From Pochonia chlamydosporia 170 (Eukaryota > Ascomycota > Sordariomycetes > Hypocreales > Clavicipitaceae), in the NCBI RefSeq assembly GCF_001653235.2, contig NC_035795.1, positions 992,001 to 1,056,000 of the forward strand: a DNA stretch of 64,000 bases, given 5' to 3'. Positions 22,824-33,400 of the stretch are shown piece by piece; within the stretch, counting starts at the first letter, position 1; the number at the start of each line of letters is the position of its first letter. The notes under the pieces are model-generated. The model saw only the letters and a list, made by a program, of their open reading frames with translations, was not told where the DNA came from and did not search any database. A program made the position numbers and the translations under genes.

Positions 22824-24889
22824 ATGGATGGATTTGGTGTACGGTGGGCGGAACCACCTCCGGCCGAATTATGGTCCAGGATACCGCAAGTCAAGTCTCC
22901 CACGGACGGAGGATTTGATTTCCAAGGGAACAGTTCCTCTGCGTTTATCAATGAGTTGAGATTTGCTGCTTCAAAATCGGTGCGGACATCTTTTGTTATT
23001 TTGGCAAGTTTCAATGCGTTAGCGGGTGCGACGACTGCAGCGGGTATTTATTGGGATTGTTACATGAGTTTGAAGAGAAAGGACCCAGACTTGCGGCTGA
23101 AGTAAGTGGACGACAATTTTCCAGATAAAAGCTGCGATTGAACGTTTGGTACTAACGCTGAAGACAGATCTTCGTTTTGGAGGATAATTGGCCCTGCTGA
23201 AATCTTCCCATTTGCGTTGTCAGTGGGTATTGTGGTGCAAGGGATCATATTCGCAGCCATTCAATCATTTGGTTTGCAAGGCCTTTTGATTCTAGGTTGT
23301 GAGCCTCTTTCACAAGTCATGCTGCCAGGTAAGGGTGATCCTATCAAATGGAATAGGTGGTGTTTATTAACCTCATTTCGCGTACGCAGCTTTCTTCATT
23401 GTACCGTTCATACAATTCACGTTTGGACTCGAGGCAGCAGTCCAAGCCGTTCGCCTGTACCATCCATTCTCACCACGCCACAAATGGAGTATCCCTGCCT
23501 GTCTGGCTCTTACAACAGTTGGCCTGATTGCGGCGTACGTGCTGACTCGATTTGTGCTACCGGCCAACTTTTGCTTCGCCTCTCTCGTCTTCTTTCTCCG
23601 CAGATGGGGACTCGGCTGCTTTGGTATCATTGTTGGAATCGCAGCCACTTTGCTCATGGGAAGTGCCACCGCATTCTACCGATTATATCAAATCTCAGGT
23701 ATCGCTGAGCAGCAGAGAATAACCGCAACTTGGATGGCGTGGTTCATGGCTATGGGCGCACTGATGCTGGTAAGTCTTGGACTTGATCAAACATGATACC
23801 TCTCGACACGTTTCTAACTCCTCGGTTCAGTCCATCATGGCACCCTTCTTTTATGTCGTAGCCACAGACGAGTCCCCCAATGCTACAACTGTCCAGTCGC
23901 AATTCTCCATGGCTACGGTTGTGGTGGCCAATCTGACAGGACTCATGACTGGGGGAATGTACGTGCTCCTGCGGTCAAGTAGAATTGGCAAGATTGGTCC
24001 CAAGGGCTACTACGAATTTGACTCGCGACGGTCCGTCAGGCGTCCCAAGACGACCGTTCCTCATAGCTTCATCTTCACAAGACAAATGGAGCAGCCTGTG
24101 CCACCGCCTGCACAGCTACCTCAGCGTCGAGCCAGCAGCTTCTACACTGCACAAGACGTGGAACTTGGAGTCGGTGCCGCCAACGCCATGCCCCTGAACG
24201 AAGCACAAAAGACGGACGCTCTACCTGACGCTTCCACAGTTGGTGTTGCAACAACCACTCTTGGCCCGGTTCCGTCGCAGGAGCCACTGCCACGGAAGAG
24301 CTCTGCATACAACCTCTTCCCCCGAGACACGGCGCCGGATCCCAAGTCCATGTACCTCCTCCCCGCCACAGCCTACATGCCTGCAAACAACGACAAGGCC
24401 CTCAACCCCTTTGCCGACGAGCTACCTGCCCCTCCTACCATCCGCTTCTCGGGTAGCAGACACAACCGAGACTCATCGCTTGGGTCATCCGCCACCGTCC
24501 CAATCGGCATACGAGTCTCCAACATTAACGACATGCCTCCCGGGCAGTCTTTCTACCAAGTTCCACCTCCTCCTCGAGCTACACGTCCAAGTCGACCCGT
24601 CTCAAGGGTCCCCGTTGCCGCAATCCCCGACAGACTCATCATTCCAGACGACGAGGCCAATCCCGAAAACAAGGACAAACAACTCCCCCCCGTACCCCTA
24701 GCTTTAATGAAGAAGGAAGCCGAGAAGGAAGTCAAAGACGATGAAATCCGTCTCAGCCCCACCGTGTACAGTCCCAAAAGAACACCAAGCAAAGGAAAAG
24801 GCAAAGCTAGCAGTCCAACAGCACCACCCCCTGGTCCGCGACACTCGCCAGAGAGTTATGGACGCGTCGATGAAGCAGAGTGGATTTAA
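22824..24889 (+). CDS. orphan seven-helix membrane protein, proline-rich tail
   Basis: Not matched to a named family. Exons 22824-23101, 23168-23328, 23390-23769 and 23831-24889 join in phase to 625 residues. The start is the first in-frame ATG; no upstream in-frame ATG is open. A soluble N-terminus of about 53 residues holds an N-glycosylation sequon (NSS). Seven hydrophobic helices follow at roughly 54-77, 105-126, 140-166, 181-199, 218-240, 258-283 and 297-318. The last 300 residues are hydrophilic, rich in Pro, Ser, Arg and Lys, with PPP runs and PSKGKGKASSP near the end. An outside N-terminus, seven helices and a long cytosolic tail resemble a G-protein-coupled receptor. No DRY- or NPxxY-like motif is obvious, so that role is only inferred. 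It lies tail to tail with dolichyldiphosphatase. Confidence 0.8.
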
Positions 24890-24935
24890 ACCGCTGAAAG
24901 AACCGAAAACGAAAAACAATTTCTCTTCTCTTACA

Positions 24936-24955
24936 GGTGATCATTATTGATCACC
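24936..24955. other. perfect hairpin in 3' flank
   Basis: GGTGATCA, loop TTAT, TGATCACC: an 8-bp perfect stem 47 nt after the stop codon of the seven-helix gene. A T-rich run follows at about 24956-24985. It may fold in the 3' UTR or help 3'-end formation. Confidence 0.55.
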
Positions 24956-25278
24956 ATTTTTTCTCCAAGGTGTTTTTTTTTTGTTTCCTTGGGTCCAATA
25001 GAAGGATTACAGATAGGATTAACACTGCATTTTACTGTCTTTTCAGTTTTGTCACGATTATGAATGGATGGACCTTGACACAGAAGTCAATGTAAGATGC
25101 CGGAAGCCAATGTACAATAGAATGTACATCACCGGTATAGCGTAGTCAACCAATGAATTTTAAACATAGGAATCAAATCAAGTTTAATAAATCAACTCAA
25201 AAACATGTCTACAACCGTGAATCACTCTATAACTCATCGGGTATCAAGTTTCTATGCCTCTAATAATGCAAACCCATC

Positions 25279-26036
25279 TCAACCCGTCTTCACCTTGTCC
25301 CTCCGCTCCCACTTCTCCCACCCAGCCTGGCAAACATCCTCACTCACAACCAGATCCCGCACCCTCAACGCCTTCGCAATCGGTAACTCCAGCCCCCACG
25401 CCAGCAGCCCCGTCCGCCGCACCACCGCCGTCACAGCAAACCACCCCAGCCCAATCACCACGCCGGCCACGCTCCCCACGATAACCTGCCTGGGCGTATG
25501 GTAATTCAAGTATATCCTGCTCCATGCCGTGAGCCCAGCCACCACGGCCGTCACGAGAGCTATGCCCGCACGCTCGACCACCGTCCACGACCGAGTGTGC
25601 CCTGCGTGCGGCGCCTGCGTCTGCGGCCTGTGCCGTAGCAAGAGGAACAGCGTGAGGGAGACGCTCCAGAAGGCGACGAACTGCGCGTGCGAGCTGGGCA
25701 TGCCGTAGCCCTTGCCGTGGATTCTGCGCGGCCGCTCCTCCTTGATGAGGCGTTTGAGGAGGAAGTTGAGCGCTTCGCAGCCCAGTTGGCCTAGGAACAT
25801 GAGTGCGATTTCGACCTCGCGCGTCGTGAGGATGAGGGTCGTGTAGACTATGCAGAGGGCTTGCGGGAGGAGGGCTAGGTAGGCGCAGAGGAGGGAGAGA
25901 GGGTCTTCTGGGTCCTGTGGTTGTGTTAGTTTGTGCTTTGGTTTGGAGGTGTTGTAACAATGCGGAGGGGGATGAAACGTACATAGTAGACGTGGGTGAC
26001 GGAGAGCGACGCCAGTGGCGCAGTGTCGTCAATCAT
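25279..26036 (-). CDS. dolichyldiphosphatase (Cax4/DOLPP1 type)
   Basis: PAP2-superfamily phosphatase of the ER membrane that removes phosphate from dolichyl diphosphate on the lumenal side, recycling the lipid carrier for N-glycosylation. It has 229 residues from exons 25983-26036 and 25279-25914. All three phosphatase motifs are present: Lys72-x6-Arg79-Pro80 (KRLIKEERP), Pro91-Ser-Ser-His94 (GMPSSHAQF), and Ser150-Arg151 with His157 (SRIYLNYHTPRQ). The HTxxQV ending of motif three, in place of the more usual HxxxD, is seen in the dolichyldiphosphatase branch. Several hydrophobic helices flank the motifs. The intron right after HVYY and the short first exon are clear. The gene shares a 0.78 kb divergent promoter with the RBR ligase. 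Confidence 0.92.
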
Positions 26037-26812
26037 GGCTTCTGATGCTGGGGGTTGGGATTATGAATTCATAGCTGAGTTTGGAAACGGGGGATGAGCA
26101 ACGGCGTCGCCCTCTTTAAGTGAGGTCGAGGTTCGTGGTAACAAAGCGGCGGACGGACTCGTGATGTCAATGGGGGGACAAACGGACCCTGGCATGTGCC
26201 TGGGGGCAGAATCGTCACCGCCTGCCTCGTTTATTTCGTGGGGGTGACGTCCAGCTGTTCATGTTTTTGGAAATGGCCATTTCGACCAAGTTGTGAATCT
26301 CATCTTGCAAGGGACTAGATTTTATTTCCCGCATTTCATTTCTCGACCTTATTGGTGTATGAACCTGGGCTTTACATTCCAGAGTTGTCAAGTCGCTGAG
26401 TAGATTCTGCGAAGTGGGCTGTGGAACCTTGAAGAGTCATACCGCAACAGTCGACCACGGAAGCGCGACGAAACTCCATCTCGGCGTGTATTCGAGAATT
26501 TACTACATTCATCTTATTTCAGCGTCAATTCTTACATGATAAGAGAAGTAGACGATACTAAAAAAGAAAGATAGCTTCGTCCACCATCCAGTCACTTGCT
26601 AGCTACTCCACCAAATTAGCACGCAGGTCTGTCAGCAGTTGGCCACCATTTCGCCACAAACTGCTCTTTTTTTTCTTACAAAGAAAATACAGATGCTTCG
26701 CTCATATCGCGCAACTCATTTATAGCACATACATCTTACCACGCATACAAACACATCGTTCATGAAGCTTAGATGATGCAATCCCGTCACATACAGGCAC
26801 ATTCTCAACACC
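26037..26812. other. divergent promoter region
   Basis: Intergenic DNA between two genes that point away from each other (dolichyldiphosphatase and the RBR ligase). T-rich runs (about 26668-26678) and A/T-rich leader sequence are visible. No gene was seen. Confidence 0.6.
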
Positions 26813-28953
26813 ATGGATAGTGCGGGGGACGACGACGACCCCCGGTTTATGGAACTCGAAACCTTGGAGGCTATATACCCCGAGATACGCCACTCACACT
26901 CTCCCGAATCATCGAAAAGCGGTGGATCGAGGTTTTCTTTTGAGCTTGAACTTCCAGTAGAACCGGCAAAACCTGTTACAGTCCTCTTCCCGGCTGCTTC
27001 GACTGGTGTACCGGATGAGCGAGGAGCCCCGGCATCAACATCAACTGCAGCTCTGGCGGCGTCGACAAACGGTGCACCAGGAGAACCAGTTGATTCTCTG
27101 CTTGTATCTCACTTACCTCCGCTGTCATTGAGAATTACCCTCCCGGATGGATATCCCTCTGATAAACCGCCTGTTGTTACAATCTCCACTACACCGCAGT
27201 GGCTTTCGCAGGCAACAGTGCGTACCCTAGAGGATGATGGACCGAGATTGTGGGAAGAAGCTGGGAGAGACATGGTCGCGTACACGTACATTGATCATTT
27301 GCAGAGGGAGGCGGAGAATGTGTTTGGAGCTATCAGTTCCAAGGGAACTTTGGAGGTTGATCCTGAACACAAGCTTGCCGTGTTGGACTTTGACATCAAC
27401 GCCAAGAAGGCAGCATTTGAGAAGGAGACGTTTGAGTGTGGTATATGCCTAGGTAAGGATGCCATTGTACTTCCTCTCAGAGATGGGACTTGCGACCATT
27501 ATATTTGAAAGACGCCCACTAACTAAGTACAGACCCCAAGAAAGGCTCCAAATGCCACAAGATGCTAGACTGCGGCCACATCTTCTGCCTCCAATGCCTC
27601 CAAGACTTCTACACCGACGCCATAAAAGAAGGCAACCTCTCTACGGTCCGCTGCCTCACACCAAACTGCTCCAAAGAGCGCGCATCATCAACCTCCACCG
27701 CCAAAGGCAAGACCAAAGCCGTCATCAGCCCCAGCGAACTGCTCCAGATCGGTCTCCCAGAGGACATGGTCAAACGCTACGTAACCCTCAAGTACAAGAC
27801 GGAACTCGAAGCTGACAAGGACACCATCTACTGTCCTCGCCAATGGTGCAATGGGGCCGCTCGCTCCAAAAGGCACAAAAAGCCCGAAGGTCTCGAGTTT
27901 GCAGACTCCTCTGGCGAAGACACAGCAGACACAGTCACCGCGAACAACGCCAACGAGGACGCAAACGACGAAAAGGGCAGCAAGAAGAAGAACAAAGTCA
28001 AGAAATTTGACCCGGCAGACTTACTCTCCGTCTGTGAGGACTGCGGGTTCGCCTTCTGCAGCAGATGTATGCAGACGTGGCACGGGGAGTTCGTACGCTG
28101 TGCGCCAAAGCGCAACAAGGACGAACTAACAGAGGAGGAGAAGGCGTCGTTGGAATATCTACAGCTTCACACTAGTCCCTGTCCTACGTGTAATGCGCCG
28201 GCGCAGAAAACCCATGGGTGCAACCATATGATTTGTTCGAGGTGCGACACACACTTCTGCTACTTGTGTTCGTCGTGGTTGGATCCCGCAAATCCATACA
28301 AGCACTACAATACACAGGCCGGCGGGAAAGTCACATCTTGCTATATGCGGCTCTGGGAACTGGAAGGCGGCGACGGCGACGACGTTGGACTAGGCTACGT
28401 CGGTGGAAGAGGACCAGCACAACTACCCGCCGAAGACGAGGAAATCGTCCACATCGTCCCCGAGATCGAAGAACCCGAGTCTGAAGGAGATTCTGAATCC
28501 GATGACGACGACGAGCCTATCGAGCAGAACCCCCCTGTAGCAGTCGCCCGCGAAGCCCCCCTCGTCCTCCGCCTAATGGACAATCAACCTCGTCGAGAGC
28601 CTGCGCCCCAACCACCGCCAGCCAGAGCAAGAGGAGGACGCGGTCGAGGTCAAGCTAGAGGACGAGGCCATCAACACCCAAACCAAATCCCCGCCCCTCG
28701 AGGCGCCGCCCATCGCCGCGGCCAACCCCCTCCACGAGCAAGAGGAAGAGCACCGCGTGGCAACAGACAGCATAATCCTCATCATGGCGCAGACCAAGAT
28801 GCAAATGCGAATGCCAACGAAAATGCAAATGCCCTCGATCCAGCACAGGCAGCCTGGGTCCGCCACTTTGTTCAGATGGCCCTCATAGACGCAGAAGACC
28901 AGGTCGAGGGCGGAGATTCCGATTCCGACGACGGAAACTGGCGCATTCGCTGA
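26813..28953 (+). CDS. RBR-type E3 ubiquitin ligase (RWD-RING-IBR-RING2)
   Basis: RNF14/ITT1-type ubiquitin ligase of 686 residues from exons 26813-27452 and 27533-28953. An N-terminal RWD domain (about residues 8-180) contains LEAIYPEI and the YPSDKPP turn. RING1 starts at Cys209 (CGICL, then CHKMLDCGHIFCLQCLQDFY). The IBR follows with YCPRQWCN and CEDCGFAFCSRC, split by an unusually long charged insertion. RING2 starts at Cys430 (CPTCNAPAQKTHGCNHM), with Cys443 the expected catalytic cysteine that accepts ubiquitin from the E2. The C-terminal 220 residues are low complexity: an acidic run, RG-rich repeats (RARGGRGRGQARGRG) and an NANANENANA repeat before a short conserved-looking end. In yeast Itt1 affects translation termination, and RNF14 acts on stalled ribosomes; a similar role here is inferred. 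Confidence 0.92.
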
Positions 28954-30465
28954 CCTGCCTCTCGTGCGATGTGTCAAATCATGAGGAGGGGCCACGACGT
29001 TCTTGGCGGGCGGAAGCGTGAAAGACTCCCACGGAGATGAGAAGGAGTGTGTTGAGGTGGTTGGATTCTGTTGGGGGCGTAGCCGAATATTCTCGGTTGA
29101 GGGAAGTGAAAAATTGGGATGGGCATTGAATAAATGGTTGATTTAGCGGGCATGGAATTATTTACATCTTGAGTTATTACGACGACGTGGCATTTGTGCT
29201 TTGTTCTGTCTGCTGTGTGCGTTTCTGGCTATCAATGGCTACATTCGTGTTGAGAATTGGGCATGACTTCCTACGGGGCATGTATGCGATATTGACGTGG
29301 AAAATCTACTGTCATTACGCCGAGATAATGGCGCCGCATTTTGAAAATTCCACATTCACATGCCTCAATCGTCGGGCTGCATGTCAGGATGTGTATGGAA
29401 GAGCCGTAATTATGCCATATCCACGACAATTTATATCCCCATGTTTAACGGAGTCCTTTGTTTTGCCCAAAGCCCCCCCCAAATGGCCCCCATGACGCCA
29501 CTCGACAAAACAAAAAACTTGACAAGTGCCAACGGAACCCCGTCCATGAACTTGATATCACGGCCTCAAATCATATCATTGAAGTAGAAACTTGCGGCAC
29601 CGCTATAAATGGAAGGAGGAGGGGGACCCTGAGTCGAAACATATTAATTGTAGTGTTAATACAAGGTTATATCCGGGGCGCCTCGTTGGACCACAGCGGC
29701 GCTAAGGGTATGCATAGCCTCTAAAACCTGTTTTCTAAATTCATTGGAATGCATACATGTATGCTACCTGGCCCAGACGTTAGAAACATCAGACCAAGAA
29801 TGTGGAATAAGGCTGGGATTTGTTTCACACACCAGCGCTGTTCCTAAAAACATGTTCGCAGCTAATTTTAGCGCCCGTGTGAAACCACCTGCGTTCCGTG
29901 TAGAGAGCGTAAATTAAGAATTTCAGAGATGTGGTAGGCAGACATGGAAAAATTGAGCAGTCACTGGCAAAACCTCTCCTTAGAGCATCGGAGGATCCAA
30001 AATGGTCGGTCAAGTTTTTTGTTGGCGGGTTTGAAGACGGAGCAATATTCTCCGCCTTACCCTTACGACAGCAGGGTCAGGATGTGTCTTCTCTTATCCT
30101 TCGGTGACGAAATCGTGAGCCGGGCGTTGCCGATGAACAACAGAGAAGAACCCCCGAGACTTCACGCACACCTGGCTCGTCCCCCCATGGGATCGACCGA
30201 CGAATCTGCAATCTGGAACCGAGTCCCGGAGTTCATTCAGGGGCCGTAAGGGATGTGAAATGCAGAAGGCCAAGAACGGCGACAGGGACAGGGACAATTG
30301 ATCAAAGGAACTAATGTCGTCCATTGCCAAGTGGTAGCGTTGGGGTTTGGCAACCAGAGAAATCCATGACTGCCAAAATGAATGACCCGAATGCCACCGC
30401 AGGACGGTATGTGAATGGCCGTCTTTTTGTTATTTCCTGTTCCTTTCTCTATTTTTGCATGCAAA

Positions 30466-30481
30466 TACGGAGAACTCCGTA
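30466..30481. repeat. inverted pair of TACGGAG half-sites
   Basis: TACGGAGAACTCCGTA: a 7-bp perfect inverted repeat around an AA spacer. The half-site equals most of the recurrent intergenic 9-mer TACGGAGTA. Confidence 0.6.
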
Positions 30482-33400
30482 CTGCCCCGGTAAATTCGGT
30501 GACGACGATGGAAACCAGCATGTTCACAAGGGGTATTCGCTTTGCAGCAGTAAGCAATTTGGGGGCCGAACGACCCAAACGCATCTTGCATGCGGATGGT
30601 TCTAAAATACCTGGAGTACTTAGAAGCAGGATCATCTCAACTGACACCAAAGGAATGGTACTTTTAATCAAGCTACCAAGCGTGTTTGAAGAGGAACTGC
30701 CGAGCCTGGATGCAAGAAATGTAATGTTGCGTCCAAGATTTTATGGACGCAAGCCGCCGCTTTCTTCTCAGAGAAGTAAGTACAGGCAGGGGTTTGGGAA
30801 GATGATAGCTCTTGACTGGGTGGACAAACTTCAACAAACAAAAAGTCTGGCCTGACTTGTGTGATTCGGGCCTTTCATCGCTTCAGAGGACCCCAGCCTG
30901 TCCAGGCCCGGTTCGCTGCGGACAAGGGTGTCCAGTTGAAGATGTGGTTAGGGGGCGTGCAAGTGTGCTGCCAGCTCAGGCGTCTTAGTCAAAGATACCG
31001 CCATGGTCAGCACATACTGTCAAGTACTTGAGCCTGCATCTGATCCGTGCGTGCAAATATGTACACATGTACACATGTGCATACAAACTGCGCTGGGGCA
31101 TGAATGGTGTTGGTGTCTGCTTGTTCTTTTTCACAACATTGAACCCCCAAATAATCGTAAAAGGCGTCTGGTGTGGAATACTCCGTTTTCTGCAACAAGT
31201 TTGGAACCTCAATGTCTGTCTGCAATATGATGAAGTGCATACGAAATGGCCGGCCTCCCCGTCCTCGCCCAGCATAAGCGACTTGACCAAAAAGAGGGAC
31301 AGAAGGGCAGAGGGGTCGCACAAAGGTGACAAGAGCGAGAGAGGCTAGTCATTGCTCAAGGAAGACATGGCTGCATCATCTCCTGCAGACTTGCCGGGAT
31401 GTTATGCAAATGGACTGGATGCGCCGCAGAATGATGGCATCAGGCTCCTTGGTGTGCCTTGCAACGTCCTTGCTTCACTGAATGCTCTCATTTGTTTTTG
31501 TGATGGAGCTGCGGTGTCTGTCACGAGGTGGTGCCGCGGTAGTTGAGCCTCCGTTGTCTCGTGTGAGCAGGACATCGCGTGCAAGTGCGTGGTAGAACCG
31601 CAGAACGTGCCAGCCAACTTCATACCGGATGCCAACGCCAGTTCCTCAGGTATTTTCAGGCCAACCATCGTCGCCGTTGATTCCACTTGCCTTGGGTACC
31701 TAGGTAGTTGAGGTTGATTCTGCTACACGTCGTTCTGGAAAGAGTGGCAATAAACTTTCCAACCACGCCCGCTTTGGCCTCATCCAGGTTGCTGAGAGAG
31801 TCGCGGGCTACCTGTCGACGGGTTCTTCGCACCGCCTCATCTGTCTTCAATGCGGCCATCCTAATAACCGATACCATGCAAGTAAATCAATCAGTAGAAC
31901 ATGACTTCGCTGAAACATCCTGCCCCTCAGCCGAATGACACTTCACTTCGGACCCGAGTCACGGAGCATCAGTTAGTGATTAGGTAGTAGTAATTGTGGA
32001 AAGGGGAAAACCGCCCTGGCAGGAGAGATGACCATCCGGTACTGAATTGCACATGTGCCCTGGCCTGGTTGGTCGTAGTTAATTTTGCCGCAAAAGTTAC
32101 CACCAGACTTACTGCCCTGGGACTTTAAGCGCCAGAGGCGTCAGAGTGTGTGGTTATGTTGTTGGTCATCTATCAAATAGCGCTGCAAAATTTGTAAACA
32201 TCCATCAAGCAGAAGTTTTTGCACGGCCATGCAGTAACTAGTCCGTATGTTGTTAAGTTTGAAGTCTTTGGATCCGCCCGCCACCAGTCAAGCAACATCC
32301 ATAATGCAGTTTTTTTCGTCCATCTGTTGCCGCCCCAGCCTGTTGGGCGGGAGCTGCCTGCGCCGCGGCAAAATGCCATGGCGTGTTGGCCCCAGGAGGC
32401 ACAAGGCATTATCTGTTCAAATGTATGGGTCGTCTACAAGACCAAACACAATTTGTGCAGCTGACGCAGAGCAACCGCTAGCTCAACACCACGTTGTGAG
32501 TCGAGGCTTGTGTCGTTAGGTTCTGCTGCCGGCCCTGCGAATATGGAACGATGGTGCTTCACTTCTCACATAACAACCAGCTAGCCCTCGTATGCTTCAC
32601 AAGACCCCGAAATCTCTCATCTTTGAAGATACCTCACAGCACTCAAATTTGATAAGGCGATTACTTCGAACAGAATACTCAAGACCCTTATTCAAGAGGA
32701 TCCATCTCGAAATGGATCGACCAGTGGGGATAGATTCCCCAGGCCAAAGCCCCGCGACTCCGCGATATTGTAATGCAGCAAGGGGCGAATGTTATTCAAC
32801 GCTAATGAGAATCGACACGACACCTTGTGATGAATTTGAGTAAACGAAGATGCAAGTTACTTGCGACGCCTTCAACCGACCGGAACCCTCTCGTATTGGT
32901 GAGATCAAGACCGTGCATCGGCTCTAGCCATTTCGGCCGACAGTCCCAGGCTGTGGTGGCTGGAAGTGGAAGGCAAGCGCACGGAGATCGTCAACGAAAC
33001 TGGTGGGTCAGCCGAACAAAATACCTCCTTGCCGGAGCTTTGCTGCCAATCGCCTCGATGTATCCACACCCCCTGGTCTGTGATCCATGGGACCTTTGTT
33101 GAGAAAGCCACCTGTTGTGGTGCTGCGGCTTGTCACGACGCACTAGGCGCGACAGACAGCGTTATTTGCCGGCGCTGTGCACAACTGGTCGTCAGTAGTT
33201 GTCGTGCATAAGTTTTATCGTGGGCAGTGGCCACAGCGAACCGAGTTGAAGACACTCACAAGACGTGCTGTTTCCTTGATAGTCGTGCCCGGCCTGGAGA
33301 GCAGACGCTCGCTAAATGAGAACTCCTCGCGACGAATGCAAGAAGCAGGGCCAGGCCACCAGCTGGTATCAGTTGACATGCCTGTAAGCCAGTTTATGCT

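Noticed and set aside
25340..26032. 230-codon minus frame over dolichyldiphosphatase
   Set aside because: Reads the same strand in another frame, with low-complexity content; the true frame has all phosphatase motifs.
30237..30855. Opposed frames of 144 and 146 codons in the desert
   Set aside because: Mirror pair without domain or splice structure; judged chance.
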